The position numbers and the translations under genes are program-made. This document shows positions 12,297 through 21,617 of a DNA stretch of 64,000 nucleotides, piece after piece. The stretch comes from Ketobacter sp036337295. GTDB taxonomy: Bacteria > Pseudomonadota > Gammaproteobacteria > Pseudomonadales > Ketobacteraceae. Where the stretch lies: assembly GCA_036337295.1 (NCBI GenBank), contig JAYZEN010000003.1:1-64000 (forward strand). Reading direction: 5' to 3'. Within the stretch, counting starts at the first letter, position 1. Each line of letters opens with the position of its first letter. The notes beneath the pieces were generated by a model. The model searched no databases and was not told the origin of the DNA. It saw only the letters and a program-made list of their open reading frames with translations.

Positions 12297-13703
12297 ATGA
12301 CACACCATATTCCCGTCAGAGATGCCATCCCCGCACCAGCCCAGCCGGTAAAGTTTGTACCGCCTGCGCAATCCGGTGAGCCCATTCATACCCGCAGCTT
12401 CAAGGGGCTGTTCCGCAATCTACGTTTAGCCGGCGCAGGTTCACTGATGCTGCTGTTCTTTGGGACCGCCTGGTTGAACTGGAACGGTCAGCAAGCGGTG
12501 CTGTGGGATTTGCAGAACAAGCAGTTTCATATTTTTGGCGCCACCTTCTGGCCTCAGGATTTCATTCTGCTGTCTGCCCTGCTGATGATCGCAGCCTTTG
12601 GATTGTTCTGCGTCACCATGTTCGCGGGGCGGGTCTGGTGCGGATATGTATGCCCACAAAGCGTCTGGACCTGGATCTTCATGTGGGCTGAAAAGCTGGC
12701 GGAAGGCGAGCGCCATCGACGCATTCGACTAGCGGCAGCGCCCTGGTCTTTGCAGAAAGCGGCACGCCGCGTTGCGAAACACGGATTATGGCTAGCAATC
12801 AGCCTGGCTACCGCCATCGGGTTTATCGGCTATTTCGTTCCCGTGCGGGAATTGGTCTCTGACTTGTTCCATCTGCAGCTAAGTACCGGCACCGGTTTCT
12901 GGCTGCTGTTGTTTACGGCCTTTACCTACTTCAATGCGGGCTGGCTGCGCGAGAAAGTGTGCCTGCACATGTGCCCCTATTCACGCTTCCAAAGCGTCAT
13001 GTTCGATGAGCATACCTATTTGGTCAGCTATGATGAAAAACGAGGCGAAGCCCGTGGCCCACGCAGCAGAAACAGCCAGGCGGAGCTGGGCGACTGTATT
13101 GACTGCACTCTGTGCGTGCAGGTGTGCCCAACGGGCATCGATATTCGTAACGGCTTGCAGCTGGATTGCATCAGCTGCGGTGCCTGCATTGATGCCTGCA
13201 ATAACGTGATGGATCAAATGGGCTATGCTCGTGGCCTGATTCGCTACAGCTCACAACGGGCTTTACAAGGCATGCCTACACGTTGGTTGCGCCCACGCCT
13301 GATCGGTTACTCCGTGTTGCTGAGCATGATGGTGGGAGGCCTGGTCTGGGGCTTGCAGGCGCGCCCGCTTATCGATGTGTACGTAAGTCAGGACCGCCGA
13401 CCGGCCCCCATCCACGCCGCTGGGAACGTGGAAAACCTGTACTCCCTCAAAATTCTCAATAAACACCAGCACAGCCGCACCTTCCATTTGTCGCTGGCGG
13501 AAGCTGCGGATTTCAGTACGCAGGGCCTGGAAAGGATTACCATTGCCGGTGGCAACAGTGCAGTCGTACCCGTGCGGCTAAGGCAGATACTGCCCAGCAG
13601 CCAGGCAGGCAATCGGCCGATCACATTTGTGGTGCAGGATCTGGACAATGCTGATTCCCGGGTCAGCACCCAATCCGTTTTCCGTTCACCCAAACGACAA
13701 TGA
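12297..13703 (+). CDS. ccoG: CcoG/FixG/RdxA-like polyferredoxin membrane protein
   Basis: 468 residues with about five membrane segments (for example SLMLLFFGTAWLNW, FILLSALLMIAAFGLFCVTMF and the last near residue 340). The cytoplasmic NapH-like GRVWCGYVCPQSVWTW and KVCLHMCPYSRFQ motifs are present, followed by two 4Fe-4S clusters, CIDCTLCVQVCP and CISCGACIDACNN, and a C-terminal Ig-like FixG domain. CcoG reduces copper for cbb3 oxidase assembly in other species. Here no ccoNOP genes are adjacent; the neighbours are cysI and a MocR regulator, so another redox role cannot be excluded. Confidence 0.9.
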   Translation: MTHHIPVRDAIPAPAQPVKFVPPAQSGEPIHTRSFKGLFRNLRLAGAGSLMLLFFGTAWLNWNGQQAVLWDLQNKQFHIFGATFWPQDFILLSALLMIAAFGLFCVTMFAGRVWCGYVCPQSVWTWIFMWAEKLAEGERHRRIRLAAAPWSLQKAARRVAKHGLWLAISLATAIGFIGYFVPVRELVSDLFHLQLSTGTGFWLLLFTAFTYFNAGWLREKVCLHMCPYSRFQSVMFDEHTYLVSYDEKRGEARGPRSRNSQAELGDCIDCTLCVQVCPTGIDIRNGLQLDCISCGACIDACNNVMDQMGYARGLIRYSSQRALQGMPTRWLRPRLIGYSVLLSMMVGGLVWGLQARPLIDVYVSQDRRPAPIHAAGNVENLYSLKILNKHQHSRTFHLSLAEAADFSTQGLERITIAGGNSAVVPVRLRQILPSSQAGNRPITFVVQDLDNADSRVSTQSVFRSPKRQ

Positions 13704-13710
13704 AGATCGC

Positions 13711-15177
13711 ATGAGGGTTCGCGACATCGTAGAATACGGGCAACCTTCACCAGCCCCACACAATAAAATGAAACGCTACGAACAGTTAGCCGACGACATT
13801 GCCGAGCTGATCCGATCCGGGGTCATCGCCCCGGGTGAAAAGGTTCCCTCGGTACGCCAGGCGAGCCGCACCTATGGCGTCAGCCCTTCGACGGTGTTTC
13901 AGGCCTACTACCTGCTGGAAGATCGCGGGTTGATTCAGGCGCGGCCGCGCTCAGGTTACTTTGTCCGCTCGCTGGCTCAGAGCCAGCTCAATGAGCCCGA
14001 CTTTAGCAAACACAGGTCAACCACGGTGGATGTCGACGTCAGTGAGCTGGTGTTTTCAGTGCTGGACTCCCTGAAAGACCCTGACATGGTGGCGTTCGGC
14101 TCCGCCTTTCCCAGCCCCAAGCTGTTCCCCCTGGCGCGCCTGTCACGCTCGCTCGCCAGCAGTGTGCGGCTCATGAGCCCCGATTCCGTGATTGCTGACA
14201 TGACCGCCGGCAATCCCGATCTGCGCCGGCAAATCGCCCTGCGTTACATGGTCAGTGGTATGTTGATGCCGATGACGGAGCTGGTGATCACCACTGGCGC
14301 CATGGAAGCGCTGCACCTTTGCCTGCAGACGGTTACCCAGCCCGGCGATCTGGTGGCGATCGAGAGTCCCGCCTTCTACGCCACATTACAGTTACTGGAG
14401 CGACTCAAGCTCAAGGCCGTGGAGATTCCGGTGCATCCGCGGGAAGGTGTTGACCTGGACAGCCTGGCAGACAGCCTGCGACGCTTTCCGATCAAAGCCT
14501 GCTGGTTTATGAGCAGCTTGCAAAACCCCCTGGGTGCGAGCATGCGCGACGAGAAGAAGCAGGCTCTCTACACCTTGTTGCAACAACACCAGGTGCCGAT
14601 GATCGAAGACGACGTCTACGCTGAACTGTATTTCGGCGCGCAACCACCACGGCCGGTAAAGAGTTGGGATACCGATGGACTGGTCATGCATTGTGGATCG
14701 TTTTCCAAATGCCTGGCCCCCGGCTATCGCGTTGGCTGGGTTGCTGCCGGGCGCTTTGCTGCAGCGGTCAGCCGCCTCAAACTGATGACGACGATTTCGC
14801 CCTCCGTACCTTCACAGGTGGCCCTGGCGGACTATCTGCAGCACGGAGGATACGACCGCCATCTGCGTAAGCTGCGCCACGCACTGGAAAGCCAGCAGCG
14901 CGCCATGCTGGATTCAGCGGCCCGCCACTTTCCACAGGAAACCCGCGTAACACACCCCAAAGGCGGCTATTTTCTCTGGTTTGAGTTTCCCACCAGGGTC
15001 GACACACTGCAGCTGTTTCAGCACGCCCTCGCCCAGGGCATCAGCTTTGCACCGGGGCCAATCTTTTCTGCCAACCGTCAGTATCAACACTGTGCCCGAC
15101 TCAACTACGGCCACCCCTGGGATGATCGCAGCGAACAGGCCATGGCAACCCTGGGCCGATTGATTGCTGCGTTTTGA
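13711..15177 (+). CDS. MocR-family regulator (GntR HTH fused to aminotransferase fold)
   Basis: A winged GntR helix-turn-helix (KRYEQLADDIAELIRSG, GEKVPSVRQASRTYGVSPSTVFQAYYLLEDRGLIQARPRSGYFV) is followed by a fold-type I aminotransferase domain. The latter contains ITTGAMEALHLCLQ, SLQNPLGASM, EDDVYAELYFG, and the PLP lysine in HCGSFSKCLAPGYRVGW. Such proteins sense PLP adducts. Two starts are possible: 13711 (488 residues, seven bases after the ccoG stop) and 13768 (469 residues, beginning KRYEQ as in many relatives). Co-directional with ccoG, so both may be transcribed together. It may act on the AATCTGA cluster; this is inference. Confidence 0.88.
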   Translation: MRVRDIVEYGQPSPAPHNKMKRYEQLADDIAELIRSGVIAPGEKVPSVRQASRTYGVSPSTVFQAYYLLEDRGLIQARPRSGYFVRSLAQSQLNEPDFSKHRSTTVDVDVSELVFSVLDSLKDPDMVAFGSAFPSPKLFPLARLSRSLASSVRLMSPDSVIADMTAGNPDLRRQIALRYMVSGMLMPMTELVITTGAMEALHLCLQTVTQPGDLVAIESPAFYATLQLLERLKLKAVEIPVHPREGVDLDSLADSLRRFPIKACWFMSSLQNPLGASMRDEKKQALYTLLQQHQVPMIEDDVYAELYFGAQPPRPVKSWDTDGLVMHCGSFSKCLAPGYRVGWVAAGRFAAAVSRLKLMTTISPSVPSQVALADYLQHGGYDRHLRKLRHALESQQRAMLDSAARHFPQETRVTHPKGGYFLWFEFPTRVDTLQLFQHALAQGISFAPGPIFSANRQYQHCARLNYGHPWDDRSEQAMATLGRLIAAF

Positions 15178-15410
15178 TGTGGGGAAGACTCTGCCAATCA
15201 AAAGATCAATTCGTTCTATTCAATGCTTTCGTTTATAAAACACAGCACAAACCAGGCCAACCAACGACCGGATTAAGAGGGGCTGATGGGGGGTGAGCAT
15301 TACCTGATTTGGCTGAGACATTTTGCATATTATTTATTTCCCCGATGATCTAGTGTGGATTTGGGTAGTTAGGAGAGCAGTAATCTAAAACGCAAGAAAG
15401 GGACTTTTCA

Positions 15411-17921
15411 ATGACTGCTAGAAAACAACCACGCCAGGACAAACCAACTCAACCGACCTTTCTAAATGACGCAGCCAAGATCGTTGTTCGTTTTCGCGAT
15501 CTGGACCAGTTCAGGGATGACGCCAGTGCCAAACGCTGGATTGATTATTCCATGCAAGATGAGCTGGGAATGATGGAAAAAGAGTTCGGGCCATTCTCAC
15601 TTGCTCCATTGCTGACACCGGAACAGACCAGATTGTCGGAAAAACTGGTTGCCAGAGCAAACGAACGGGACAAGCGGGGTTATATCAATCACTTTCGCAA
15701 CTTTTATACAGTCGATTTCAAGGAATCCAGAGACATGGTCGCGCTGGTGAAGTCACTCTGTACATTGGAGTGCGTGCAAACCGCGTACATCGACAAAGCG
15801 GCCCCCGATCCGTTGGTTGATCCGACCGATGATCCCCGATCCCCCAACCAGGGCTATCTGGATGCGGCCCCGGATGGCATCGATGCGGAGTATGCCTGGA
15901 GTTTTACCGGTGGAGATGGTGCTGGGCAGCGCTTTATTGATTTGGAGCGCGGCTGGACACTGGACCATGAGGATTTGAATGCTCATGGTGGAACGCTGTT
16001 GCACGGTACGCTGCGTGATGATTCCCGCGCTCATGGTACGTCGGTGCTTGGCGAAATCTGCGCAGTGGATAATACGCTGGGCTGCGTCGGTATCGTGCCT
16101 CACGTGGACAGCTATGACGTGGTTTCTTTTCACGGCAGTACCCGCGTAGCAGCGATCCTGGCGGCGATCGACAATCTCAATTTCGGTGAGGTTTTGCTGC
16201 TGGAAGCCCAGGTCTGGTTGAATGGAACCACATTATTGGGGCCCATTGAGGCATATGATGCGGAATTCGAAGCGATCCGCCTGGCCACGGCACTGGGTGT
16301 GATCGTTGTTGAAGCCGGTGGCAATGGCACGAATAACGGGCAGGCCCCGGCGTTGGATATGGATACCTATACCACGCTTGGCGGCGAGCAGATCTTTAAT
16401 CCAGCCAGTACGGATTTTCGTGACTCAGGGGCAATTATCGTAACGGCGGCCACGTCCGCCGCCCCTCATATCCGTCGTAATTACGGACCCTATGGTGAAC
16501 GAATTGACTGTTATGCGTGGTCTCAAAATATCGATACCTGTTCGTCCAACAGTTTGGGCTCCACTACGGCCTATACCACGACATTTGGCGGCACATCCGG
16601 GGCCTCGCCAATCATCACCGGGGCGGCCCTGGCGATTCAAGGCGTAGCCGAATCCCAGCTGGGATTTCGATTCGGGCCTTACCAGATGCGCTCGATTTTA
16701 CGTAATCCCGCCAATGGCACCCCACCCGATGTAGCCGAAGTCACAGCCATCGGGGTGATGCCGGATTTGCGTCAGATTATCGATAACGTGTTAAACGTGG
16801 CACCGGACGTCTACCTGCGGGATTTTGTCGGTGATGTTGGTGAGCCGCACAACAGTGCAATTTCCGCGTCTCCCGATATCATTCTGCAACCCAACCCGGT
16901 GCCAAATCCGCAGTTGGCCTACGGTGCCGGTAGTGGAACTGAAAATTCCAATTCATTGGGTTTTGAAGTGGAAGCGGGCCAGGATAATTACATTTATACC
17001 CGGGTGCTGAATCAGGGGGGCAGTAACGCCACGGATGTGGAGGTGACCCTGTACTGGTCTGAAGTGTCGACCTTGGTTACGCCTGATATGTGGAATGAGA
17101 TCGGGTCTACCATCATTCCCAACGTACCAGCGGGTGAGGTGTTGACTGTTTCTGATGCCATTGTGTGGCAGGCGGCCGATATTCCCGCTACCGGACACTA
17201 CTGCATTGTGGGAATCATTGGCACTGCAAACGATCCCGCGCCTAACCCGGCCGAATTTCTTGACTGGGCTAATTTCCAGCGTTTTATTCGGGACAACAAC
17301 AACGTCACCTGGCGTAACTTCAACGTAGTGGACTACGAACCGGACACCGAGGTGGAACCGGCGCCGGGTTTGAAATTCAAGGCACTGGAATTCGTCTCCC
17401 CGGGAATCCCGCGGCAGGCGGTTCCCATGCAATTGGAGTTTATTGGCAAGTTGCCCGAAGGCGCGCGAGTTTATTTGGAAGTGCCAGGATACTACGGTGA
17501 GATGTTGTTGCAGCATGGTTTGAACATGCATGTATTCAAGGAGGGAAATCGACAATTGTTACCTGTAAAGCAGAACGGTCGATTAAGGTTGCCGGAGATA
17601 GCCTATCCCGCCAAGATCCGTAATCGCATGCGGTTGCTCGTACATTTACCTGAGCAGGAACACGATGCTCACTATGATGTGGCGGTACGTCAGCTTAGCG
17701 AAGGTGAAGAGGTCGGCCGGGTTACCTGGAGGTTGCAGGCAAAAGTGGATCGCAACACCCAGCATTGGGGTTTCCAGATCTACAAGGATAAAGCCGGTGA
17801 ATATCGATGGCGGCTATTGGCCGGGGCAAAAAACATCATCGCAGACTCAGGCGAAGGCTTTAAAACCAGGCAGGAATGTGAACAGGAGATCGCCCTTGTT
17901 AAACGTGTTTGTAGAAGTTAA
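15411..17921 (+). CDS. S8 subtilisin-like serine peptidase with C-terminal DUF1508 domain
   Basis: 836 residues. The catalytic triad is recognisable: Asp in QRFIDLERGWTLDHEDL (about residue 177), His in DDSRAHGTSVLGEI (about 205) and Ser in FGGTSGASPIITGAALA (about 395); the oxyanion Asn is in VEAGGNGTNNG. A long N-terminal segment, perhaps a propeptide, precedes the domain, yet there is no classical signal peptide. After the protease come a CARDB-like beta domain (NYIYTRVLNQGGSNATDVEV) and, at the end, WGFQIYKDKAGEYRWRLLA with ADSGEGFKTRQECEQEI, a DUF1508 (YegP-type) domain. The combination is unusual. Export route and substrate are unknown. Stand-alone gene; AAAGGGA upstream of the start. 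Confidence 0.88.
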   Translation: MTARKQPRQDKPTQPTFLNDAAKIVVRFRDLDQFRDDASAKRWIDYSMQDELGMMEKEFGPFSLAPLLTPEQTRLSEKLVARANERDKRGYINHFRNFYTVDFKESRDMVALVKSLCTLECVQTAYIDKAAPDPLVDPTDDPRSPNQGYLDAAPDGIDAEYAWSFTGGDGAGQRFIDLERGWTLDHEDLNAHGGTLLHGTLRDDSRAHGTSVLGEICAVDNTLGCVGIVPHVDSYDVVSFHGSTRVAAILAAIDNLNFGEVLLLEAQVWLNGTTLLGPIEAYDAEFEAIRLATALGVIVVEAGGNGTNNGQAPALDMDTYTTLGGEQIFNPASTDFRDSGAIIVTAATSAAPHIRRNYGPYGERIDCYAWSQNIDTCSSNSLGSTTAYTTTFGGTSGASPIITGAALAIQGVAESQLGFRFGPYQMRSILRNPANGTPPDVAEVTAIGVMPDLRQIIDNVLNVAPDVYLRDFVGDVGEPHNSAISASPDIILQPNPVPNPQLAYGAGSGTENSNSLGFEVEAGQDNYIYTRVLNQGGSNATDVEVTLYWSEVSTLVTPDMWNEIGSTIIPNVPAGEVLTVSDAIVWQAADIPATGHYCIVGIIGTANDPAPNPAEFLDWANFQRFIRDNNNVTWRNFNVVDYEPDTEVEPAPGLKFKALEFVSPGIPRQAVPMQLEFIGKLPEGARVYLEVPGYYGEMLLQHGLNMHVFKEGNRQLLPVKQNGRLRLPEIAYPAKIRNRMRLLVHLPEQEHDAHYDVAVRQLSEGEEVGRVTWRLQAKVDRNTQHWGFQIYKDKAGEYRWRLLAGAKNIIADSGEGFKTRQECEQEIALVKRVCRS

Positions 17922-18058
17922 CTAACCCTTTGCGGTCCATCTGTGTGTGGTCCATTGGTGGTGGCGGTACCGGTCAAGCCAGATTCCTTACCGGTATTCC
18001 ACCACTAGCGCATTAATCCTGACCACTAACATAATGGACTGTCAACGCTTGATCAAAC

Positions 18059-18088
18059 GCCCTGAAGATCTCCAGCAGGGCCTTTTTT
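18059..18088 (+). terminator. Rho-independent terminator after the subtilase gene
   Basis: GCCCTG and CAGGGC pair around an 11-base loop and are followed by CTTTTTT. The site is about 140 bases downstream of the subtilase stop and before the PEP-CTERM gene. The 244-base gap between the two genes contains no other feature I can see. Confidence 0.65.
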
Positions 18089-18165
18089 CATGGTCACTAC
18101 ACTGACACCATTCTGCAGTATTTAACCCATATCATCGGCATAATCACCCACCAGGATACCCTCCG

Positions 18166-18735
18166 ATGAAAACGCCAGGCCTGCTCCTTCTGCTGTTCGC
18201 CCTGTTGCCATTACCAACTCTGGCTGCATCGGATGCCAATATCAGCGGGCAGAGTTGCAGCGGTGATCTGTCTGTCTCGGTGATGGACTCCATCACCTAC
18301 GTGTGCGCAGGGAATCTGTCGCTCATCGACGGCACGTTAACTTCCGATCAGCTGGTCAGCATTTCAGCAGAGGGCAACATACTGATCGAGAACCTGACGA
18401 TCTCGGCGCCACTGATTACACTAACATCGACATCAGGCAACGTCTCGCTGGATGCTGAGTCGGCGTTATTTGCCGATGAACTGACACTGAGCACTCCCGG
18501 TGGATTCGGTAGCCACATTTCGGTGTACGCAGGGCTCACGCTCACCACCCACGATGACATCGTGGCGGACACTCTCGAGTCGTTACACATCTACGCCTAT
18601 CAAAACGAACTGATGAGCAGCGGCGGCCAGCTGGAAGTCACCCCGGTTCCCGTACCCGCCACTGCACTACTATTGCTGTCGGGCTTGCTGGCGTTGCTGT
18701 TCGGTGCACGCAAGCGGGCTTACCGACAGGCGTAA
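18166..18735 (+). CDS. PEP-CTERM (VPxPA-type) sorted exported protein
   Basis: 189 residues. The N-terminus is a signal peptide (GLLLLLFALLPLPTLAASD, cleavage after AA). The middle is a Ser/Thr-rich beta-repeat region with periodic units such as LISISAEGN-like and LTSTSGNVSLD, suggesting a small beta-helix. The C-terminus is a sorting signal: VPVPATALLLLSGLLALLF followed by the basic GARKR, the PEP-CTERM/VPLPA form processed by exosortase-linked systems. No exosortase gene lies in the window. Likely surface-exposed or exopolysaccharide-associated. Confidence 0.8.
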   Translation: MKTPGLLLLLFALLPLPTLAASDANISGQSCSGDLSVSVMDSITYVCAGNLSLIDGTLTSDQLVSISAEGNILIENLTISAPLITLTSTSGNVSLDAESALFADELTLSTPGGFGSHISVYAGLTLTTHDDIVADTLESLHIYAYQNELMSSGGQLEVTPVPVPATALLLLSGLLALLFGARKRAYRQA

Positions 18736-18798
18736 ATGTGCACCCCCAGAGTTGCGTTGGCGTTGCTGTGCTCCCCCTGGCTCAACTCAGATCAATAT

Positions 18799-19641
18799 TC
18801 AGCCTCTAAAAAATGCGAGCAAATCCGGGTTGATAATGTGCGGATGCGTTGTACACATGCCGTGGCTCAAACCGCCATACGTTTTGATGTCGCCTTGTTT
18901 TAACAGCTTAACTGCCAGCGGCGCAGAGTCCGCATAAGGCACGATCTGGTCGTCTTCACCGTGCATGACCAAGGTGGGTACTGCGATTGCTTTCAAGTCC
19001 TCAGTAAAATCCGTTTCACTAAACGCTTTGATACAGTCATAGTGCGCTTTTGCTCCTCCCATCAAGCCCTGACGCCACCAGTTCCAGATTACCCCCTGAT
19101 CGATTTTGGCGGCTGGGCGGTTGTAGCCATAGAATGGGCCACTCGGTATCTCAAGAAAAAACTGTGCGCGGTTGGTCACCAACGCCGCGCGGAAGCCATC
19201 GAACACCTCGATGGGCAAGCCTCCGGGATTCGATGAGGTCTTAAGCATAATGGGCGGTACCGCACCAATAAGGACTGCTTTGTCGACCCGGCCATTTTTC
19301 GCTCGCGCCACATAGCGAGCAACTTCACCCCCGCCAGTGGAATGGCCTACATGGATCGCATGCTTGAGATCCAGATGATCGGTCAACGCTGCAACATCCT
19401 CGGCGTAAGTGTCCATGTCATTGCCAGTAAATGTCTGGGTGGAGCGACCATGGCCACGGCGATCGTGAGCAATAACGCGGTAGCCCTGATTGAGGAAAAA
19501 CAACATCTGGTTATCCCAGTCATCCGCCGTCAACGGCCAACCATGATGAAAGACAATGGGTTGCGCTTGCTTAGGCCCCCAATCCTTATAATAAATCTCA
19601 GCACCATCTTTAGTCGTTAAGAACTGTGGTTTACTTGACAT
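18799..19641 (-). CDS. Alpha/beta hydrolase, non-heme chloroperoxidase type
   Basis: 280 residues from the ATG preceded by AAGGAG; a longer frame to 19743 is not supported. It has the oxyanion segment VFHHGWPLTADDWDNQ, the nucleophile elbow HVGHSTGGGEVARYVA, the acid in VMHGEDDQIVPY and the terminal His in GGLSHGMCTTHP, that is a complete Ser-Asp-His triad of the cofactor-free haloperoxidase/esterase family. Cytosolic, no signal peptide. It lies 55 bases downstream of a second alpha/beta hydrolase on the same strand, so an operon is likely. Natural substrate unknown. Confidence 0.9.
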   Translation of the reverse strand: MSSKPQFLTTKDGAEIYYKDWGPKQAQPIVFHHGWPLTADDWDNQMLFFLNQGYRVIAHDRRGHGRSTQTFTGNDMDTYAEDVAALTDHLDLKHAIHVGHSTGGGEVARYVARAKNGRVDKAVLIGAVPPIMLKTSSNPGGLPIEVFDGFRAALVTNRAQFFLEIPSGPFYGYNRPAAKIDQGVIWNWWRQGLMGGAKAHYDCIKAFSETDFTEDLKAIAVPTLVMHGEDDQIVPYADSAPLAVKLLKQGDIKTYGGLSHGMCTTHPHIINPDLLAFFRG

Positions 19642-19696
19642 GAAGTTGACTCCTTTATTGAGTGTTTTATCGAAAACTATTGAAGGATAAAAAACG

Positions 19697-20494
19697 TTAT
19701 TGCAGCTTCTTCTTCTGAGCTGCCGTTTTCGCCGCGCGGTCAATGGTATCGGCCACCACGGTGGGTTGCGTCATGAAAACGGAATGACTGGCAGAAACTT
19801 TCGTGATGTTCGCGCCGATACGCTCGGCCATGTGAATCAGCATCGCCTGGTCGAATGCCTTGTCTTCAGTGGCAATCACGGCCCAACTGGGTTTGGTTCG
19901 CCACGCGGCTTGCTTGAGTTTCGTTTTGAAGACTGACATATTGATCGGTACCTGCGAGTCCCGTAGAAAGGCGACGTCGGCATCACTCACGTCGTGGGCA
20001 AAGCCGGCTTTGAAATTCTGCAGACTGACAAAACCAAATCCGTCATCATGGGTGTCAATGACGAATTCCGGCGTCGCAAGAAATCCTTGATATTGCTGCG
20101 CCGTCGACTCACCTACGTCTGGAGCGAGAGCGGAAACGTAAACCAGACCGATAACATTCGCATGCGTGCCTGCTTCAGTGATTACGGTGCCACCCCAGGA
20201 GTGGCCAACGAGGATGGTAGGACCTTTGAGACGATCTAGCGCACGGCGAGTAGACGCAACATCGTCGGCAAGAGAGGTCAGTGGATTCTGCACAATAGTG
20301 ACGCGGTAGCCACGTTTGGCCAGCTCATCGTAAACTCCACGCCATCCCGAACCATCGGCAAAGGCTCCGTGGACCAACACGATGTTTTCTGCGGCGGCAT
20401 TACCGCCCGAGGGGGTGGAAGGGTATGCAGCTGCAGGGGTGATCAATGCTCCTGCCGCTACAGTGGCAGCGAGAATGGCTTTAGTGCTTTTCAT
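19697..20494 (-). CDS. Exported alpha/beta hydrolase
   Basis: The ATG at 20494, with GGAGATG upstream, gives 265 residues beginning with a signal peptide (KSTKAILAATVAAGALITPAAA). Hydrolase motifs are IVLVHGAFADGSGWRGVY, ILVGHSWGGTVITEAG (nucleophile Ser), and a distal His in KVSASHSVFMTQP. It belongs to the EstC/salicylate-esterase-like subgroup (alpha/beta hydrolase_6). Expected in the periplasm. First gene of a probable two-gene operon with the chloroperoxidase-like hydrolase; the AraC-type gene beyond it is on the same strand but 114 bases away. Confidence 0.88.
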   Translation of the reverse strand: MKSTKAILAATVAAGALITPAAAYPSTPSGGNAAAENIVLVHGAFADGSGWRGVYDELAKRGYRVTIVQNPLTSLADDVASTRRALDRLKGPTILVGHSWGGTVITEAGTHANVIGLVYVSALAPDVGESTAQQYQGFLATPEFVIDTHDDGFGFVSLQNFKAGFAHDVSDADVAFLRDSQVPINMSVFKTKLKQAAWRTKPSWAVIATEDKAFDQAMLIHMAERIGANITKVSASHSVFMTQPTVVADTIDRAAKTAAQKKKLQ

Positions 20495-20608
20495 GACGCA
20501 TCTCCATGGGAAGGTGATTAAGGAGATGCCATATTCGCCCAATATCGAATGCCCATCTTGAACAAACGGGACTTGCCTGGAATGATCGGGACACGCTGTA
20601 CCGTGGTA

Positions 20609-21595
20609 TCAGCGTTGTTGCATGCGCCGCCATGCGCTAGGGGTCATACCGGTCGATCGCTGAAACACTCGTGTCATGTGGCTCTGATCCGCAAACCCGC
20701 AATCGAGAGCAATATCGGCCAGGACAATGCGTGTGCTTTTGAGTATCTGCTTAGCTTTCTCAATCCTCAGATGAAGCAACCATGCGTGGGGCGACATTCC
20801 AGTCGAGCCGCGAAAAGCGCGGGTGAAGTGACGTATCGACAAGTCACAGGCTTTTGCCAGATCGGCGAGGGTAATATTCCCCGTGAGATGCGCAGCGATC
20901 AGCTCCTTGGCACGGCGTTCTTGCCATCCGGCCAATGTGCCATAACGGGTATCCTTGGCACGCATGCCCCCGTATGTGTGGGCAACGTGGGTGGCCAGTG
21001 CCATGGCAACGTGGTCAATAAAAAGCTCACTTGTCAGCTTTGGAGCTGATAATGCGGGTTGAATGGTCAGTAGTAAGTGACGTGCTATGGGATCTTCAAA
21101 CGCTTTGCCTGGATCATGATGAAGTTCGTCGATCACTGATGCATTGGCGTCATCGGCAAGTGTATCCAGTGAGTTGCGCGGGATGTAAAGATCCACGGCA
21201 TGAAACGGATCACGACGGTCCATCGCCATATTCATCCGCAGATCAAAGATGGCGATGGCGCCGGTGCTGAATTCTTGCGGCCGAATAATGCGGCCATCGG
21301 CATACAAATCAAAATCCGCACACGTCTGTAGCTGCAGCGCCACCAGAAAGGCATCATCCTGAATTGACTCGGTAATGCCTGCCTTGTCCTGACCGGATGC
21401 GATTTCAATGAACGTCATCCCCGACTTGCAGGCAGTGCTGGTTTGCAGGACCGGGGGTTGTTGCAGATCGAGCGAGTCTGCGAGGGCATGCACACCTGTG
21501 GTCTTTCTTTCAACACGTTGATCATTACCGCTATGAGCGCGCATGGCATGGGCCCTGTGTGGATTGGTCACAAAAGCAGCCATGCGCCATGCCAT
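20609..21595 (-). CDS. AraC-family transcriptional regulator
   Basis: The C-terminal about 105 residues carry the double AraC helix-turn-helix: LAGWQERRAKELIAAHLTG, ITLADLAKACDLSIRHFTRAF, MSPHAWLLHLRIEKAKQIL and IALDCGFADQSHMTRVFQR. The N-terminal 200 residues are a ligand-sensing region without a clear family. The start is uncertain: ATG codons at 21595, 21583 and 21544 all lack a strong Shine-Dalgarno, and a longer frame to 21646 would overlap the upstream SDR gene. It ends the SDR-NTF2 gene group and probably controls it or the exported hydrolase downstream. Confidence 0.85.
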   Translation of the reverse strand: MAWRMAAFVTNPHRAHAMRAHSGNDQRVERKTTGVHALADSLDLQQPPVLQTSTACKSGMTFIEIASGQDKAGITESIQDDAFLVALQLQTCADFDLYADGRIIRPQEFSTGAIAIFDLRMNMAMDRRDPFHAVDLYIPRNSLDTLADDANASVIDELHHDPGKAFEDPIARHLLLTIQPALSAPKLTSELFIDHVAMALATHVAHTYGGMRAKDTRYGTLAGWQERRAKELIAAHLTGNITLADLAKACDLSIRHFTRAFRGSTGMSPHAWLLHLRIEKAKQILKSTRIVLADIALDCGFADQSHMTRVFQRSTGMTPSAWRRMQQR

Positions 21596-21617
21596 CAGAT
21601 TACAAGCTAAGGCCCCG

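Noticed and set aside
20533..20550. ATTCG-N8-CGAAT dyad upstream of the exported hydrolase as an operator
   Set aside because: Only five pairs and no second copy; too weak to annotate.
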